A stretch of 22,176 bases of DNA. It comes from an uncultured Burkholderiales bacterium. GTDB lineage: Bacteria > Pseudomonadota > Gammaproteobacteria > Burkholderiales > Burkholderiaceae_C. The notes beneath the pieces were generated by a model. The model did no database searches. It was not told the origin of the DNA and saw nothing but the letters and a program-made list of their open reading frames with translations. Position numbers and translations under genes: made by a program. The stretch covers positions 1 to 22,176 of the forward strand of contig CAJBHE010000149.1 in assembly GCA_903952885.1 (NCBI GenBank), given 5' to 3'. Numbering within the stretch: position 1 is the stretch's first letter; each line of letters starts with the position of its first letter. Shown one piece after another: positions 1-7,739 of the stretch.

Positions 1-436
1 CACGCCGGCGCAAATCACCCCGCACCTGCAATTACGCGAGCGCCACTTTGGCCACTTACAAGGTAAGACTTGGACGGAAATAGAAACCGAACACGCCCAA
101 GAGTGCAAGCTGTGGCGTGACCGAGACCCGCACTGGGCCCCCTCTGGCGGCGAGTCTCTGACGGTCTTGCGCAAACGCATCAGCCAATGCGTGAATGAAT
201 TGGCCAGCCAACATCTGGGCGAACAAATTGTGCTGGTCGCGCATGGCGGTGTGATGGATGCGCTGTATCGCTTGGCCACCAATCAATCGGTACAAGCACC
301 GCGCACCTGGCACTTGGGCAATGCCGCCATCAACCGTTTGCTGTGGACACCTCAGGGCTTGAGCTTGGTGGGCTGGGGCGATGTGTCGCACTTTGATGAG
401 GCGTTTGGTTCGCCTCGAGACGAAACCACCACTTAA
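1..436 (+). CDS. Histidine phosphatase family protein (phosphoglycerate mutase-like), 3' part
   Basis: The reading frame is open from the left edge (first full codon at base 2) to the TAA at 434-436, so only the C-terminal ~144 residues are present. Visible hallmarks of the histidine phosphatase superfamily are an RERHFG segment near the start, a GGES segment around residue 48, and VAHGGVMDAL, which carries the second catalytic histidine. The N-terminal RHG motif with the phosphorylated histidine lies outside the window. The substrate cannot be read from this fragment; relatives act on phosphoglycerate, sugar phosphates or alpha-ribazole phosphate. An internal ATG at 167 is not a likely start, because conserved family sequence continues upstream of it. 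The gene converges on ruvB and its stop overlaps the ruvB stop by 4 bp. Confidence 0.85.
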   Translation, partial: TPAQITPHLQLRERHFGHLQGKTWTEIETEHAQECKLWRDRDPHWAPSGGESLTVLRKRISQCVNELASQHLGEQIVLVAHGGVMDALYRLATNQSVQAPRTWHLGNAAINRLLWTPQGLSLVGWGDVSHFDEAFGSPRDETTT

Positions 437-445
437 TCTGTGGTG
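427..445. repeat. Inverted repeat around the overlapping stops of the phosphatase gene and ruvB
   Basis: CACCAC (427-432) and GTGGTG (440-445) form a perfect 6-bp stem around a 7-base loop, TTAATCT. The loop holds both opposing stop codons, TAA on each strand within TTAA. There is no T-run on either side, so it is not a typical intrinsic terminator. It may still help end or stabilise the two facing transcripts. Confidence 0.35.
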
Positions 446-1494
446 ACGTCGCCAAACGCCTTGGGCGGCGTGACACCCAAGTGGCGATACGCGGCCAACG
501 TAGCCATGCGGCCGCGCGGCGTGCGCTGCAAGAAACCTTGCTGAATCAAATACGGCTCAATCACATCTTCAATCGTGTCGCGTTCTTCGCCAATGCTGGC
601 AGCGATGTTGTCGAGGCCCACGGGGCCACCGTCAAAACGGTGAATCACAGCTTCGAGCAACTTGCGGTCCATCAAGTCAAAACCTTGCGGGTCCACATCA
701 AGCATGGCCAGCGCCTTGTTGGCCATCTCGAGGGTGATTCGGCCAGTACCCTTCACATCGGCATAGTCGCGCACACGGCGCAACAAGCGGTTGGCAATGC
801 GTGGTGTGCCGCGTGAACGACGCGCAATCTCGAATCCACCTTCCGTATCCATGGGCGTGTCTAGCAAACCCGCGCTGCGCACCACGATACGCTGCAGCTC
901 TTCGGCGGTATAAAACTCCAAGCGCGACACAATGCCAAAGCGGTCACGCAGTGGGTTGGTCAACATGCCCGCGCGGGTTGTTGCCCCCACCAATGTGAAG
1001 GGCTGCAAATCGAGCTTGATACTTCGGGCTGCAGGACCTTCACCAATCATGATGTCAATTTGGTAGTCCTCTAATGCAGGATACAAAATTTCTTCCACCA
1101 CGGGGGACAAGCGGTGAATCTCATCGATAAACAGCACATCGTTTTTCTCAAGGCCGGTCAACAAAGCTGCCAAATCTTTGGGCTTTTCCAACACGGGGCC
1201 GCTGGTGGAACGCAGGTTCACACCCAGCTCTTGCGCAATGATGTGGCTCAGCGTGGTTTTGCCCAATCCGGGCGGGCCAAACAGCAGCACATGGTCGAGG
1301 GCTTCGTTGCGCATCTTGGCCGCGCCAATGAAAATTTCAAGCTGCTCGCGCACCTTCATCTGCCCCACATACTCTTGCAGCAGTTTGGGGCGCAAGGCGC
1401 GCTCAATGGCTTCTTCGTTGGGCGACATGGGGACGGCAGACACCATGCGCGAGGGCACGGGTGAAGGCGCAAAGTCGTCAGTCTGGATGCTCAT
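433..1494 (-). CDS. ruvB: Holliday junction branch migration DNA helicase RuvB
   Basis: RuvB is the hexameric AAA+ motor that, with RuvA, drives branch migration of Holliday junctions during recombination and repair in the cytoplasm. The 353-residue protein is full length. Walker A (GPPGLGKT) is at about 73-80, Walker B (LFIDEIH) at about 121-127, sensor 1 (GATTRAG) at about 170-176, and LRDRFG at about 182-187 carries the arginine finger. The C-terminal winged helix ends with GFLQRTPRGRMAT, typical of the family. The ATG start lies 3 bp after the ruvA stop, so the two genes form one operon. ruvC is not next to them here. The stop overlaps that of the convergent phosphatase gene by 4 bp. Confidence 0.98.
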   Translation of the reverse strand: MSIQTDDFAPSPVPSRMVSAVPMSPNEEAIERALRPKLLQEYVGQMKVREQLEIFIGAAKMRNEALDHVLLFGPPGLGKTTLSHIIAQELGVNLRSTSGPVLEKPKDLAALLTGLEKNDVLFIDEIHRLSPVVEEILYPALEDYQIDIMIGEGPAARSIKLDLQPFTLVGATTRAGMLTNPLRDRFGIVSRLEFYTAEELQRIVVRSAGLLDTPMDTEGGFEIARRSRGTPRIANRLLRRVRDYADVKGTGRITLEMANKALAMLDVDPQGFDLMDRKLLEAVIHRFDGGPVGLDNIAASIGEERDTIEDVIEPYLIQQGFLQRTPRGRMATLAAYRHLGVTPPKAFGDVTTD

Positions 1495-1497
1495 GCT

Positions 1498-2070
1498 TTA
1501 TTTGGCCAAAGCCTTCAAAGCCAGCTTGATGCCGTCGCTCACGCCCACCTCAGCGGGCAAGGCTTTGAGCGCAGCAGCGGCTTCTTTGTCGTTGTAGCCC
1601 AGCGCCAACAGCGCTTGCAAGATGTCGCTTTGGTGGTCGGGCGTGGAAAACAAATGAGGGCCGAGGTCTGCGCCCAACTTGCCTTTGAGCTCGAGCAACA
1701 AACGCTCCGCCGTTTTCTTGCCAATGCCGGGCACCTTGGTGAGGCGGCCTGCATCTTGGTCAGACACAGCACGGGCCAACTCGTCGGCACTCAAACCGCT
1801 CAAGATACCAAGCGCCATGCGGGGGCCAACGCCTGAGATTTTGATGAGCAAGCGAAACGTCGCACGTTCTGACGCTGTGCCAAAGCCAAACAAAATTTGC
1901 GCATCTTCGCGCACCACGAAGTGCGTGAGCAAGGACACTTTTTCGCCATTGGCGGGCAAGTTATAAAACGTGCTCATGGGCACATCGACTTCGTAGCCCA
2001 CGCCGTTGCAATCCACCAAAACTTGAGGTGGATTTTTCTCACTCAGAATGCCGCTTAATTTACCAATCAC
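1498..2070 (-). CDS. ruvA: Holliday junction branch migration complex subunit RuvA
   Basis: RuvA binds four-way junctions as a tetramer and loads RuvB. The 190-residue protein is full length. The OB-fold begins MIGKLSGI and continues with GVGYEVDVPMS and THFVVREDAQILFGF. The helix-hairpin-helix region carries ISGVGPRMALGILSG and VPGIGKKTAERLL, and a C-terminal RuvB-binding domain contains ALLALGYNDKEAAAALK. The start is GTG at 2070, since this is where the conserved MIG start falls; an ATG two bases upstream is out of frame and meets a stop at once. A short AGG lies about 8 bases upstream. The gene is divergent from ybeZ with only 40 bp between starts; a GATAAT box on the minus strand (2107-2102) could be its -10. 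Confidence 0.97.
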   Translation of the reverse strand: MIGKLSGILSEKNPPQVLVDCNGVGYEVDVPMSTFYNLPANGEKVSLLTHFVVREDAQILFGFGTASERATFRLLIKISGVGPRMALGILSGLSADELARAVSDQDAGRLTKVPGIGKKTAERLLLELKGKLGADLGPHLFSTPDHQSDILQALLALGYNDKEAAAALKALPAEVGVSDGIKLALKALAK

Positions 2071-2110
2071 ATCTTGCCTATCATTGGGAACCTTTTAAGA
2101 GATTATCGAC
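2071..2110. promoter_or_regulatory. 40-bp divergent region between ruvA and ybeZ
   Basis: This gap separates two divergent starts (GTG for ruvA, TTG for ybeZ). On the minus strand GATAAT at 2107-2102 matches five of six bases of the -10 consensus and would give ruvA a leader of about 25 bases, but no good -35 is seen. On the plus strand AAGAGA (about 2097-2102) is a plausible Shine-Dalgarno site for the TTG. Any ybeZ promoter must lie inside ruvA. Confidence 0.3.
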
Positions 2111-3067
2111 TTGATTCTTCGCCACACCTTCACCCCCCATAACAACACCCGTCTGTCGCATTTGTGCGGCCCCACCGACGAACACTTGCGCACCATCGAA
2201 CTGGCGCTGGACGTGAAAATCGCCCACCGCCACGAGCAGTTCAAAGTGGACGGCCACAAGGCCAAAGCCACGCGTGCCATGGAGGTGCTGCAAGCCTTGT
2301 ATGAGCGGGCGGCCAAAGCCATTCCCCCTGAGCAAGTGCAGCTGATGCTGGCAGGCGACAGCGCAGACGAAGACGGCGCGCATGTACTGCAAACCCGCCG
2401 CACCGACCTGCGCCCTCGCACACCCACCCAAGCGGCTTACCTCGACAACATTGCCGCACACGACATCAGCTTTGGCATTGGCCCAGCAGGCACGGGCAAA
2501 ACTTATTTGGCCGTGGCGTGTGCAGTGGACGCGCTGGAGCGCAGCGCTGTGCAACGCATTGTGCTCACGCGCCCAGCGGTGGAAGCTGGCGAAAAATTGG
2601 GCTTTTTGCCCGGTGATTTGAGCCAAAAAGTGGACCCGTATTTGCGCCCTTTGTACGACGCGTTGTATGACCTGATGGGCTACGACCGCGTGCAAAAAGC
2701 ATTTGAACGCAACGCGATTGAAATTGCGCCGCTCGCCTTCATGCGTGGCCGCACACTCAACAACGCCTTCGTCATCTTGGACGAAGCGCAAAACACCACG
2801 CCTGAGCAAATGAAGATGTTTCTCACCCGCATTGGCTTTGGAGCCAAAGCCGTGGTGACGGGTGACGTGAGCCAAATTGACTTGCCCAAGGGCCAGCTCA
2901 GCGGCTTGATTGATGCGGAGCGCGTGTTGAAACGCGTCAAAGGTATCTCGGTCACCCGCTTCACCAGCGCTGACGTAGTGCGCCACCCATTGGTGGCCCG
3001 CATCGTCGACGCGTATGACGCGCAACGCACCGCGACCACTGGCGCAACTTCACGCAAACAAGCTTAA
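2111..3067 (+). CDS. ybeZ: PhoH-like ATPase YbeZ
   Basis: This is a P-loop NTPase of the PhoH/YbeZ family, which works with the RNase YbeY in rRNA maturation and quality control. The 318 residues span the whole family. An N-terminal segment includes LSHLCGPTDEHL, and the ATPase core follows with Walker A GPAGTGKT at about 124-131, LTRPAVEAGEKLGFLPGDL at about 152-170, Walker B AFVILDEAQN at about 219-228, and FLTRIGFGAKAVVTGD after it. The start is TTG: an in-frame TAA at 2096 leaves no upstream ATG, and AAGAGA lies 8 bases before it. ybeY begins 2 bp after the stop, so the pair is one operon. The usual neighbours miaB, ybeX and lnt are not adjacent. Confidence 0.95.
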   Translation: MILRHTFTPHNNTRLSHLCGPTDEHLRTIELALDVKIAHRHEQFKVDGHKAKATRAMEVLQALYERAAKAIPPEQVQLMLAGDSADEDGAHVLQTRRTDLRPRTPTQAAYLDNIAAHDISFGIGPAGTGKTYLAVACAVDALERSAVQRIVLTRPAVEAGEKLGFLPGDLSQKVDPYLRPLYDALYDLMGYDRVQKAFERNAIEIAPLAFMRGRTLNNAFVILDEAQNTTPEQMKMFLTRIGFGAKAVVTGDVSQIDLPKGQLSGLIDAERVLKRVKGISVTRFTSADVVRHPLVARIVDAYDAQRTATTGATSRKQA

Positions 3068-3069
3068 AA

Positions 3070-3522
3070 ATGGCACTGCCCACCCTAGACCTGACCCTGC
3101 AATTTGGCGACGTGACTGACGCCGCGATGCACCGCGCTGCGCTGCCCCGCGCCTTTGTGAGCCGTTGCATTCGCAGTGCCTTGGCCTATGACGCTGAGAT
3201 GACCGTGCGCATCGTCGATGCAACAGAAGGCAAAGCCTTGAACAGCGGCTATCGCAAAAAAAACTACGCGACCAATGTGCTGACCTTTGACTACGCGCAA
3301 GCGCCGATGGTGATGGCAGATCTTGTAATGTGTGCGCCTGTGGTGGCAGCAGAAGCCAAAGAGCAAGGCAAGTCGTTGCAAGCGCACTACGCGCATTTGC
3401 TGATCCACGGCGCTTTACATGCACAGGGCTATGACCACGAAACCTCTGATAAAGATGCCATTGAAATGGAAACCTTAGAGATGTTCATCATGGCCAGCCT
3501 CGGCTTGCCTTGTCCGTATTAA
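3070..3522 (+). CDS. ybeY: Endoribonuclease YbeY (rRNA maturation factor)
   Basis: YbeY is a single-strand-specific metallo-endoribonuclease needed for 16S rRNA 3'-end maturation and 70S quality control. The 150-residue protein carries the family metal site HGALHAQGYDH, with histidines 113, 117 and 123 that bind zinc. It also has the upstream NSGYRKKNYATNVLTFDY block at about 58-75. Length is normal. The start is the ATG 2 bp after the ybeZ stop, which suggests translational coupling. The usual YbeX/CorC gene does not follow; instead dbpA converges from the other strand after a 22-bp gap with no terminator-like hairpin. Confidence 0.97.
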   Translation: MALPTLDLTLQFGDVTDAAMHRAALPRAFVSRCIRSALAYDAEMTVRIVDATEGKALNSGYRKKNYATNVLTFDYAQAPMVMADLVMCAPVVAAEAKEQGKSLQAHYAHLLIHGALHAQGYDHETSDKDAIEMETLEMFIMASLGLPCPY

Positions 3523-3544
3523 CGCAGACTCATATGCAGGTCGA

Positions 3545-4957
3545 TCAACGACCTAGGGCGTCTTCCAGCAACCGCACTTTCACGGTCTTGCCTTTGACGC
3601 GCCCCGCGCTCAAACGCTTGACGGCCTCACGCGCAATGCTGCGCTCTACCGCCACGTAGGTAGAGAACTCGTTCACATTGATCTTGCCCACTTGTTCTTT
3701 GGTGAAGCCTGCATCACCCGTGAGTGCGCCCAACACGTCGCCTGCGCGAATCTTCTCTTTGCGACCACCCACAATTTGCAGCGTTGCCATCGGCGGCTGC
3801 AAGATGCCGCCTGCCGCAGGCGTGAGACTGCTGAGTGGGGCCCAAGTGGACTCGCGGTTTTGCAAGAGTTCTATCTTGCCCACGTTGCCCATCTCGTCCA
3901 TGCTGGCGAGTGACAAAGCCAAGCCTTCGGCGTCACCGCGGCCTGTGCGGCCAATGCGGTGGATGTGAATTTCGGAATCGGGCGTCACGTCCACGTTGAT
4001 GACGGCTTCTAAGTTGACCACATCCAAACCACGCGCCGCGACATCGGTGGCCACCAACACCGAGCAGCTGCGGTTAGCGAATTGCACCAACACTTGGTCG
4101 CGTTCGCGTTGTTCGAGTTCGCCGAACAAAGCCAAAGCGCTAAAGCCTTGGGCTTGAAGCACCGTCACCAAATCGCGGCATTGCTGCTTGGTGTTGCAAA
4201 ACGCCAAGGTTGATTCAGGGCGGAAGTGGTTGAGCAGTTGCGACACGGCGTTCAAACGTTCGTTGTTGCTAACCTCGTAAAAAATCTGTTTGATTTTTTG
4301 CGCATCGTGTTGCGCTTGCACCTTCACCGTTTGTGGCTCGCGCATGAACTGCGACGCCAGCTTGGCAATGCCTTCGGGGTACGTGGCTGAGAACAACAAG
4401 GTTTGACGGTCTTTGGGGCACTGACACGCCACCTTGGCGATGTCGTCAAAAAAGCCCATGTCCAACATGCGGTCGGCCTCATCCAGCACCAACATCTTCA
4501 AGCCTTGCAGGCTGAGTGAGCCGCGCTCTAAGTGGTCCATGATGCGGCCGGGCGTGCCCACCACCACATGTGCGCCGTGCTCTAGGCTGACAGTTTGGCC
4601 ACGCAAGGCGACACCGCCACAGAGCGTGACGACTTTGATGTTGCCCACAGCGCGGGCCAAGCGGCGAATTTCTTGCGTCACTTGATCAGCCAGTTCGCGT
4701 GTGGGGCAAAGAATCATGGCTTGCGCGTCAAACAGCGCGGGATCGAGCTTCTCCACCAAGGGAATGCCAAAGGCGGCTGTCTTGCCGCTGCCGGTGCTGG
4801 CTTGCGCAATCAAATCGCGCCCTGCCAAGGTCAGCGGCAAGCTAGCCGCTTGAATAGGGGTCATCTGGGTGTAGCCCAGCTGCGTCAAGTTATCGAGAGA
4901 AGAGGCCGCGAGGCTCAAAGAGGCAAAGGTCGTAGCGGTATTTTTTAAATCGGTCAT
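3545..4957 (-). CDS. dbpA: ATP-dependent RNA helicase DbpA
   Basis: DbpA is a DEAD-box helicase that binds hairpin 92 of 23S rRNA and acts late in 50S subunit assembly. All core motifs are visible in 470 residues: the Q motif GYTQMTPIQ (about 28-36), motif I ASTGSGKT (53-60), PTRELA (85-90), motif II DEAD (159-162), SAT (190-192) and HRIGRTGRG (about 331-339). The C-terminal domain (about 395-470) contains GGRKEKIRAGDVLGALTGD and ends with KGKTVKVRLLED. This is the DbpA RNA-binding domain and separates it from RhlE, RhlB and SrmB. The ATG has no clear Shine-Dalgarno site, and a GATAAT box ends only 6 bases upstream, so the message may be leaderless. It lies 70 bp downstream of tyrS on the same strand. 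Confidence 0.95.
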   Translation of the reverse strand: MTDLKNTATTFASLSLAASSLDNLTQLGYTQMTPIQAASLPLTLAGRDLIAQASTGSGKTAAFGIPLVEKLDPALFDAQAMILCPTRELADQVTQEIRRLARAVGNIKVVTLCGGVALRGQTVSLEHGAHVVVGTPGRIMDHLERGSLSLQGLKMLVLDEADRMLDMGFFDDIAKVACQCPKDRQTLLFSATYPEGIAKLASQFMREPQTVKVQAQHDAQKIKQIFYEVSNNERLNAVSQLLNHFRPESTLAFCNTKQQCRDLVTVLQAQGFSALALFGELEQRERDQVLVQFANRSCSVLVATDVAARGLDVVNLEAVINVDVTPDSEIHIHRIGRTGRGDAEGLALSLASMDEMGNVGKIELLQNRESTWAPLSSLTPAAGGILQPPMATLQIVGGRKEKIRAGDVLGALTGDAGFTKEQVGKINVNEFSTYVAVERSIAREAVKRLSAGRVKGKTVKVRLLEDALGR

Positions 4958-5027
4958 GCACCGATTATCGTGATTGAGATGGCTACGAAGCCGTAGTTGA
5001 CCAAATGCAGCAATTTGGCTTGCGCCC
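4958..5027 (-). promoter_or_regulatory. tyrS-dbpA gap with two small hairpins and a candidate dbpA -10
   Basis: Reading with the genes, an inverted repeat CCAAAT/ATTTGG (5001-5018, 6-base loop) is followed by CTACG/CGTAG (4983-4996, 4-base loop). Neither has a T-run, so intrinsic termination of tyrS is doubtful. Next comes GATAAT on the minus strand at 4969-4964, one base off the -10 consensus, just before the dbpA ATG. No -35 is convincing. Confidence 0.35.
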
Positions 5028-6287
5028 TCACGCGGTCAACGTCACACGTGCAAATTTACGCTTGCCCACTTGCACCACAAACGTGCCCGCGTCTAGCTTC
5101 AAGCCTTTGTCGCTGACCACACTCGAATCCACACGCACACCACCGCCGTCGATCAAACGGCTGGCTTCGCTGGTGGAAGGCGCCAAGCCTGCGGCTTTGA
5201 GCAAAGCACCAATGCCCAGGGGTGCACCGCTCAGCGACACCTCTGAAATGTCATCCGGCACGCCGCCTTTGCTGCGGTTGATGAAGTCTTGCTCTGCGGC
5301 CTCTGCTGCTGCAGCGCCGTGAAAGCGTGCAGTGATTTCCTTGGCCAACGCCACCTTGGCGTCTTTGGGGTTGCGGCCACCTTCGATTTCTTTTTTCAAC
5401 GCCTCGATGTCGGCCATCGACTGGAACGACAGCAAGGTGTACCAGCGCCACATGAGCACATCAGAAATGGACAACACCTTGGCGAACATGGTGTTGGGCG
5501 CTTCGCTGATGCCGATGTAGTTGTTCTTGGACTTGGACATTTTTTCAATGCCGTCCAAGCCTTCGAGCAAAGGCATGGTCAAAATACACTGCGCTTCTTG
5601 GCCGTATTCAGCTTGCAAATGGCGGCCCATGAGCAAGTTGAATTTTTGGTCGGTTCCGCCCAGCTCTAAATCAGACTTCAAGGCCACCGAGTCGTAGCCC
5701 TGCATGAGCGGGTACAAAAACTCGTGCACGCTGATGGGCGTGTTGGCATGGAAGCGGTCATGGAAGTCGTTGCGCTCCATCATGCGCGCCACGGTGTACT
5801 TCGATGCCAACTGAATCATGCCCATCGAACCCAATGGAATACACCACTCGCTGTTGTAGCGAATTTCGGTTTTGGAAGGGTCGAGCACCAAAGAGGCTTG
5901 CTTGTAATACGTCTCGGCGTTCACCTTGATTTGCTCAGGCGTGAGCGGCGGGCGTGTGCTGTTGCGACCCGAGGGGTCACCAATCAAACTGGTGAAGTCG
6001 CCGATCAAAAAGATGACTTGATGCCCCAAGTCTTGCAACTGACGCATTTTGTTGAGCACCACCGTGTGGCCAATGTGGATATCGGGCGCTGTGGGGTCAA
6101 GGCCGAGCTTGATCCGCAAGGGCTGACCAGTGGCTTCTGAACGTGCGAGCTTTTTCACCCATGCGTCTTCAGGAATCAGCTCTTCGCAGCCGCGTTGGGT
6201 GACAGCCAAAGATTCGAGGACACGGTCAGTCACTGGATGTGTGACGGCGTGGGTAGGGGGCTGAGTTTGAAGAGATGCTTGATTCAT
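5028..6287 (-). CDS. tyrS: Tyrosine--tRNA ligase (TyrRS)
   Basis: TyrRS charges tRNA-Tyr and is a cytoplasmic class I synthetase. The chosen start, MNQASLQTQ, gives 419 residues, which fits the family. The frame stays open upstream to 6620, but those 111 codons run into the divergent peptidase gene and resemble nothing in TyrRS. The class I signature HIGH is at 71-74, GDFTSLIGDPSGRN at about 96-109, GGTDQKFNLLMGR at about 210-222, and the KMSKS loop (KMSKSKNNYIG) at 249-259. This is the TyrZ-like form common in betaproteobacteria. An S4 RNA-binding domain fills the last ~70 residues and includes SEASRLIDGGGVRVD. No strong Shine-Dalgarno site is seen. It is divergent from the M23 peptidase with 120 bp between starts. 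Confidence 0.97.
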   Translation of the reverse strand: MNQASLQTQPPTHAVTHPVTDRVLESLAVTQRGCEELIPEDAWVKKLARSEATGQPLRIKLGLDPTAPDIHIGHTVVLNKMRQLQDLGHQVIFLIGDFTSLIGDPSGRNSTRPPLTPEQIKVNAETYYKQASLVLDPSKTEIRYNSEWCIPLGSMGMIQLASKYTVARMMERNDFHDRFHANTPISVHEFLYPLMQGYDSVALKSDLELGGTDQKFNLLMGRHLQAEYGQEAQCILTMPLLEGLDGIEKMSKSKNNYIGISEAPNTMFAKVLSISDVLMWRWYTLLSFQSMADIEALKKEIEGGRNPKDAKVALAKEITARFHGAAAAEAAEQDFINRSKGGVPDDISEVSLSGAPLGIGALLKAAGLAPSTSEASRLIDGGGVRVDSSVVSDKGLKLDAGTFVVQVGKRKFARVTLTA

Positions 6288-6407
6288 AAGGCGTTTTACC
6301 GTCAAAGGTATACTCACCGATTTGGTGTTTAGGCCTGATTTTAGAGGCCCAAACTTTGAGGCCTTGGGCTTGTCCTTGGCCATCGACCAGCTGCTGGAGA
6401 TCAACCC
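6288..6407. promoter_or_regulatory. Divergent tyrS / M23 peptidase intergenic region
   Basis: This 120-bp stretch must hold promoters for both genes. Candidate -10 boxes are TATACT on the plus strand (6309-6314) and TATACC on the minus strand over almost the same bases, which would make a shared box; neither has a good -35. AGGCC occurs three times at exact 14-bp spacing (6331, 6345, 6359), but the rest of the 14-bp units match weakly. GGAG near 6394 is the ribosome-binding site for the TTG at 6408. Confidence 0.35.
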
Positions 6408-7739
6408 TTGCAGACATCGTTTTCTTTGTGGGCCTCGCGCCTGCAAAACAGCCTTCACACACACCACCGCCGGGTCTTGGCGGCTGTGGCTGTGACGCTC
6501 ACTGTCTTGGGTGGTGGTGCGTTTGCGGTGGCCAACTTGGACGAGGGCGCTTCCAAACTTCCCTTGCGCCAAGTGGTGGAAAGCGTCAACACCTTGACGC
6601 TGCCGAATTTGTGGACACAAAAATCACTCCAACTGTTTCGCTCGGACGTCACCCGCTCTAGTGACTCAGCCGACAGCTTGCTGTCACGCCTTGGCTTGAG
6701 CGACCCTGAAGCTGGGGCCTATTTACGCAACTCACGCACGGCTCGGCAGTTTGTGGGCCGTGCGGGTCGCTTGGTGAGTGTGGAAGGCGATGCCGAACAA
6801 CGCCTCACACGCCTGACCGCTCGCTGGCCCAATGACGATGGCGACACCTTCACCCGCTGGGTGATGGAACGCAAAGCCGAAGGTTTTGTGGAGCGCCAAG
6901 ACATTGCCATCCTGAATATCAGTACGCGCATGGGCAGCGGCACGATTCAAAGCTCGTTGTTTGCAGCCACCGACGAAGCCAACATTCCTGACAGCGTGGC
7001 CAGCCAGCTAGCCGACATCTTTGCCGGTGACATCGACTTTCATCGCGCCCTGCGCAAGGGCGACCGCTTTGCGGTGGTGTACGAATCGCTCGAAGCGGAC
7101 GGCGAAGTGCTGCGCACAGGCCGCGTGATCTCAGCTGAGTTTGTGAACAACGGCAAAACACACCAAGCTTTTTGGTTCAAAGAAGCCAACGCCAAACAAG
7201 GTGGGTATTTCAACGCCGATGGCGTCAGTCTGCGTCGTGCTTACCTGGCATCGCCCCTGGCCTTCTCGCGCGTGACCAGTGGCTTCAAAATGCGCTTTCA
7301 CCCGATTCTGCAAACGTGGCGCGCGCATTTGGGCGTGGACTATGCGGCCCCCACTGGCACGCCTGTGCGCAGCGTGGGTCAAGGCATTGTGGATGTGGCT
7401 GGCTCGCAAGGCGGCTTTGGCAATGTGGTGATGGTCAAGCACGCCAGCGGACAAACCACCGTGTACGCACACCTGAGCCGCATCAATGTGAAACGTGGCC
7501 AAGCGGTCATCCAGGGTCAAACACTGGGGTTGGTCGGCTCAACTGGCTGGGCGACTGGTCCGCACTTGCACTTTGAGTTCCGCGTGAACGGTCAACACAA
7601 AGATCCGATCACCATGGCTCGCCAAAGCTTGGCGATGGAAGTGTCTGCTGCTGCCCGCGAGCAATTCAAGCAATATGCAGCCGTGGCCAAAGTTGACCTC
7701 GCCGCAGCGGCCAGCACACAAGTGAGCCGCGCTGAATAA
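6408..7739 (+). CDS. M23 family murein DD-endopeptidase (LytM domain), membrane anchored
   Basis: This is a peptidoglycan hydrolase of the zinc metallopeptidase family M23 that likely cleaves peptide crosslinks in the periplasm. The 443 residues hold an uncleaved signal anchor at about 23-43 (VLAAVAVTLTVLGGGAFAV), a central region with an OapA/LysM-like arrangement as in MepM proteins (FHRALRKGDRFAVVYE), and a C-terminal LytM domain. The domain has the full set of metal and catalytic residues: RFHPI, HLGVDYAAPTGTPV (about 307-320) and HLHFEFRVNG (about 385-394), so it should be active. The start is TTG with GGAG about 10 bases upstream; no in-frame ATG is better. anmK begins directly after the stop, which couples hydrolysis with recycling of the muropeptide sugar. 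Confidence 0.93.
   Translation: MQTSFSLWASRLQNSLHTHHRRVLAAVAVTLTVLGGGAFAVANLDEGASKLPLRQVVESVNTLTLPNLWTQKSLQLFRSDVTRSSDSADSLLSRLGLSDPEAGAYLRNSRTARQFVGRAGRLVSVEGDAEQRLTRLTARWPNDDGDTFTRWVMERKAEGFVERQDIAILNISTRMGSGTIQSSLFAATDEANIPDSVASQLADIFAGDIDFHRALRKGDRFAVVYESLEADGEVLRTGRVISAEFVNNGKTHQAFWFKEANAKQGGYFNADGVSLRRAYLASPLAFSRVTSGFKMRFHPILQTWRAHLGVDYAAPTGTPVRSVGQGIVDVAGSQGGFGNVVMVKHASGQTTVYAHLSRINVKRGQAVIQGQTLGLVGSTGWATGPHLHFEFRVNGQHKDPITMARQSLAMEVSAAAREQFKQYAAVAKVDLAAAASTQVSRAE

Noticed and set aside
2081..3025. Long 314-codon open frame antisense to ybeZ
   Set aside because: It mirrors the codon pattern of a strongly supported gene in a GC-rich genome, has His/Ala/Val-rich composition, no recognisable motif and no ribosome-binding site.
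3791..3811. GGCGGC/GCCGCC inverted repeat in dbpA as a regulatory element or inserted repeat
   Set aside because: It is short, GC-rich and within a normal DbpA region joining the helicase core to the RNA-binding domain; no copy elsewhere in the window.
6288..6620. Upstream extension of tyrS by 111 codons
   Set aside because: The extension overlaps the start of the divergent peptidase gene and is unlike TyrRS; the shorter start gives the normal length.
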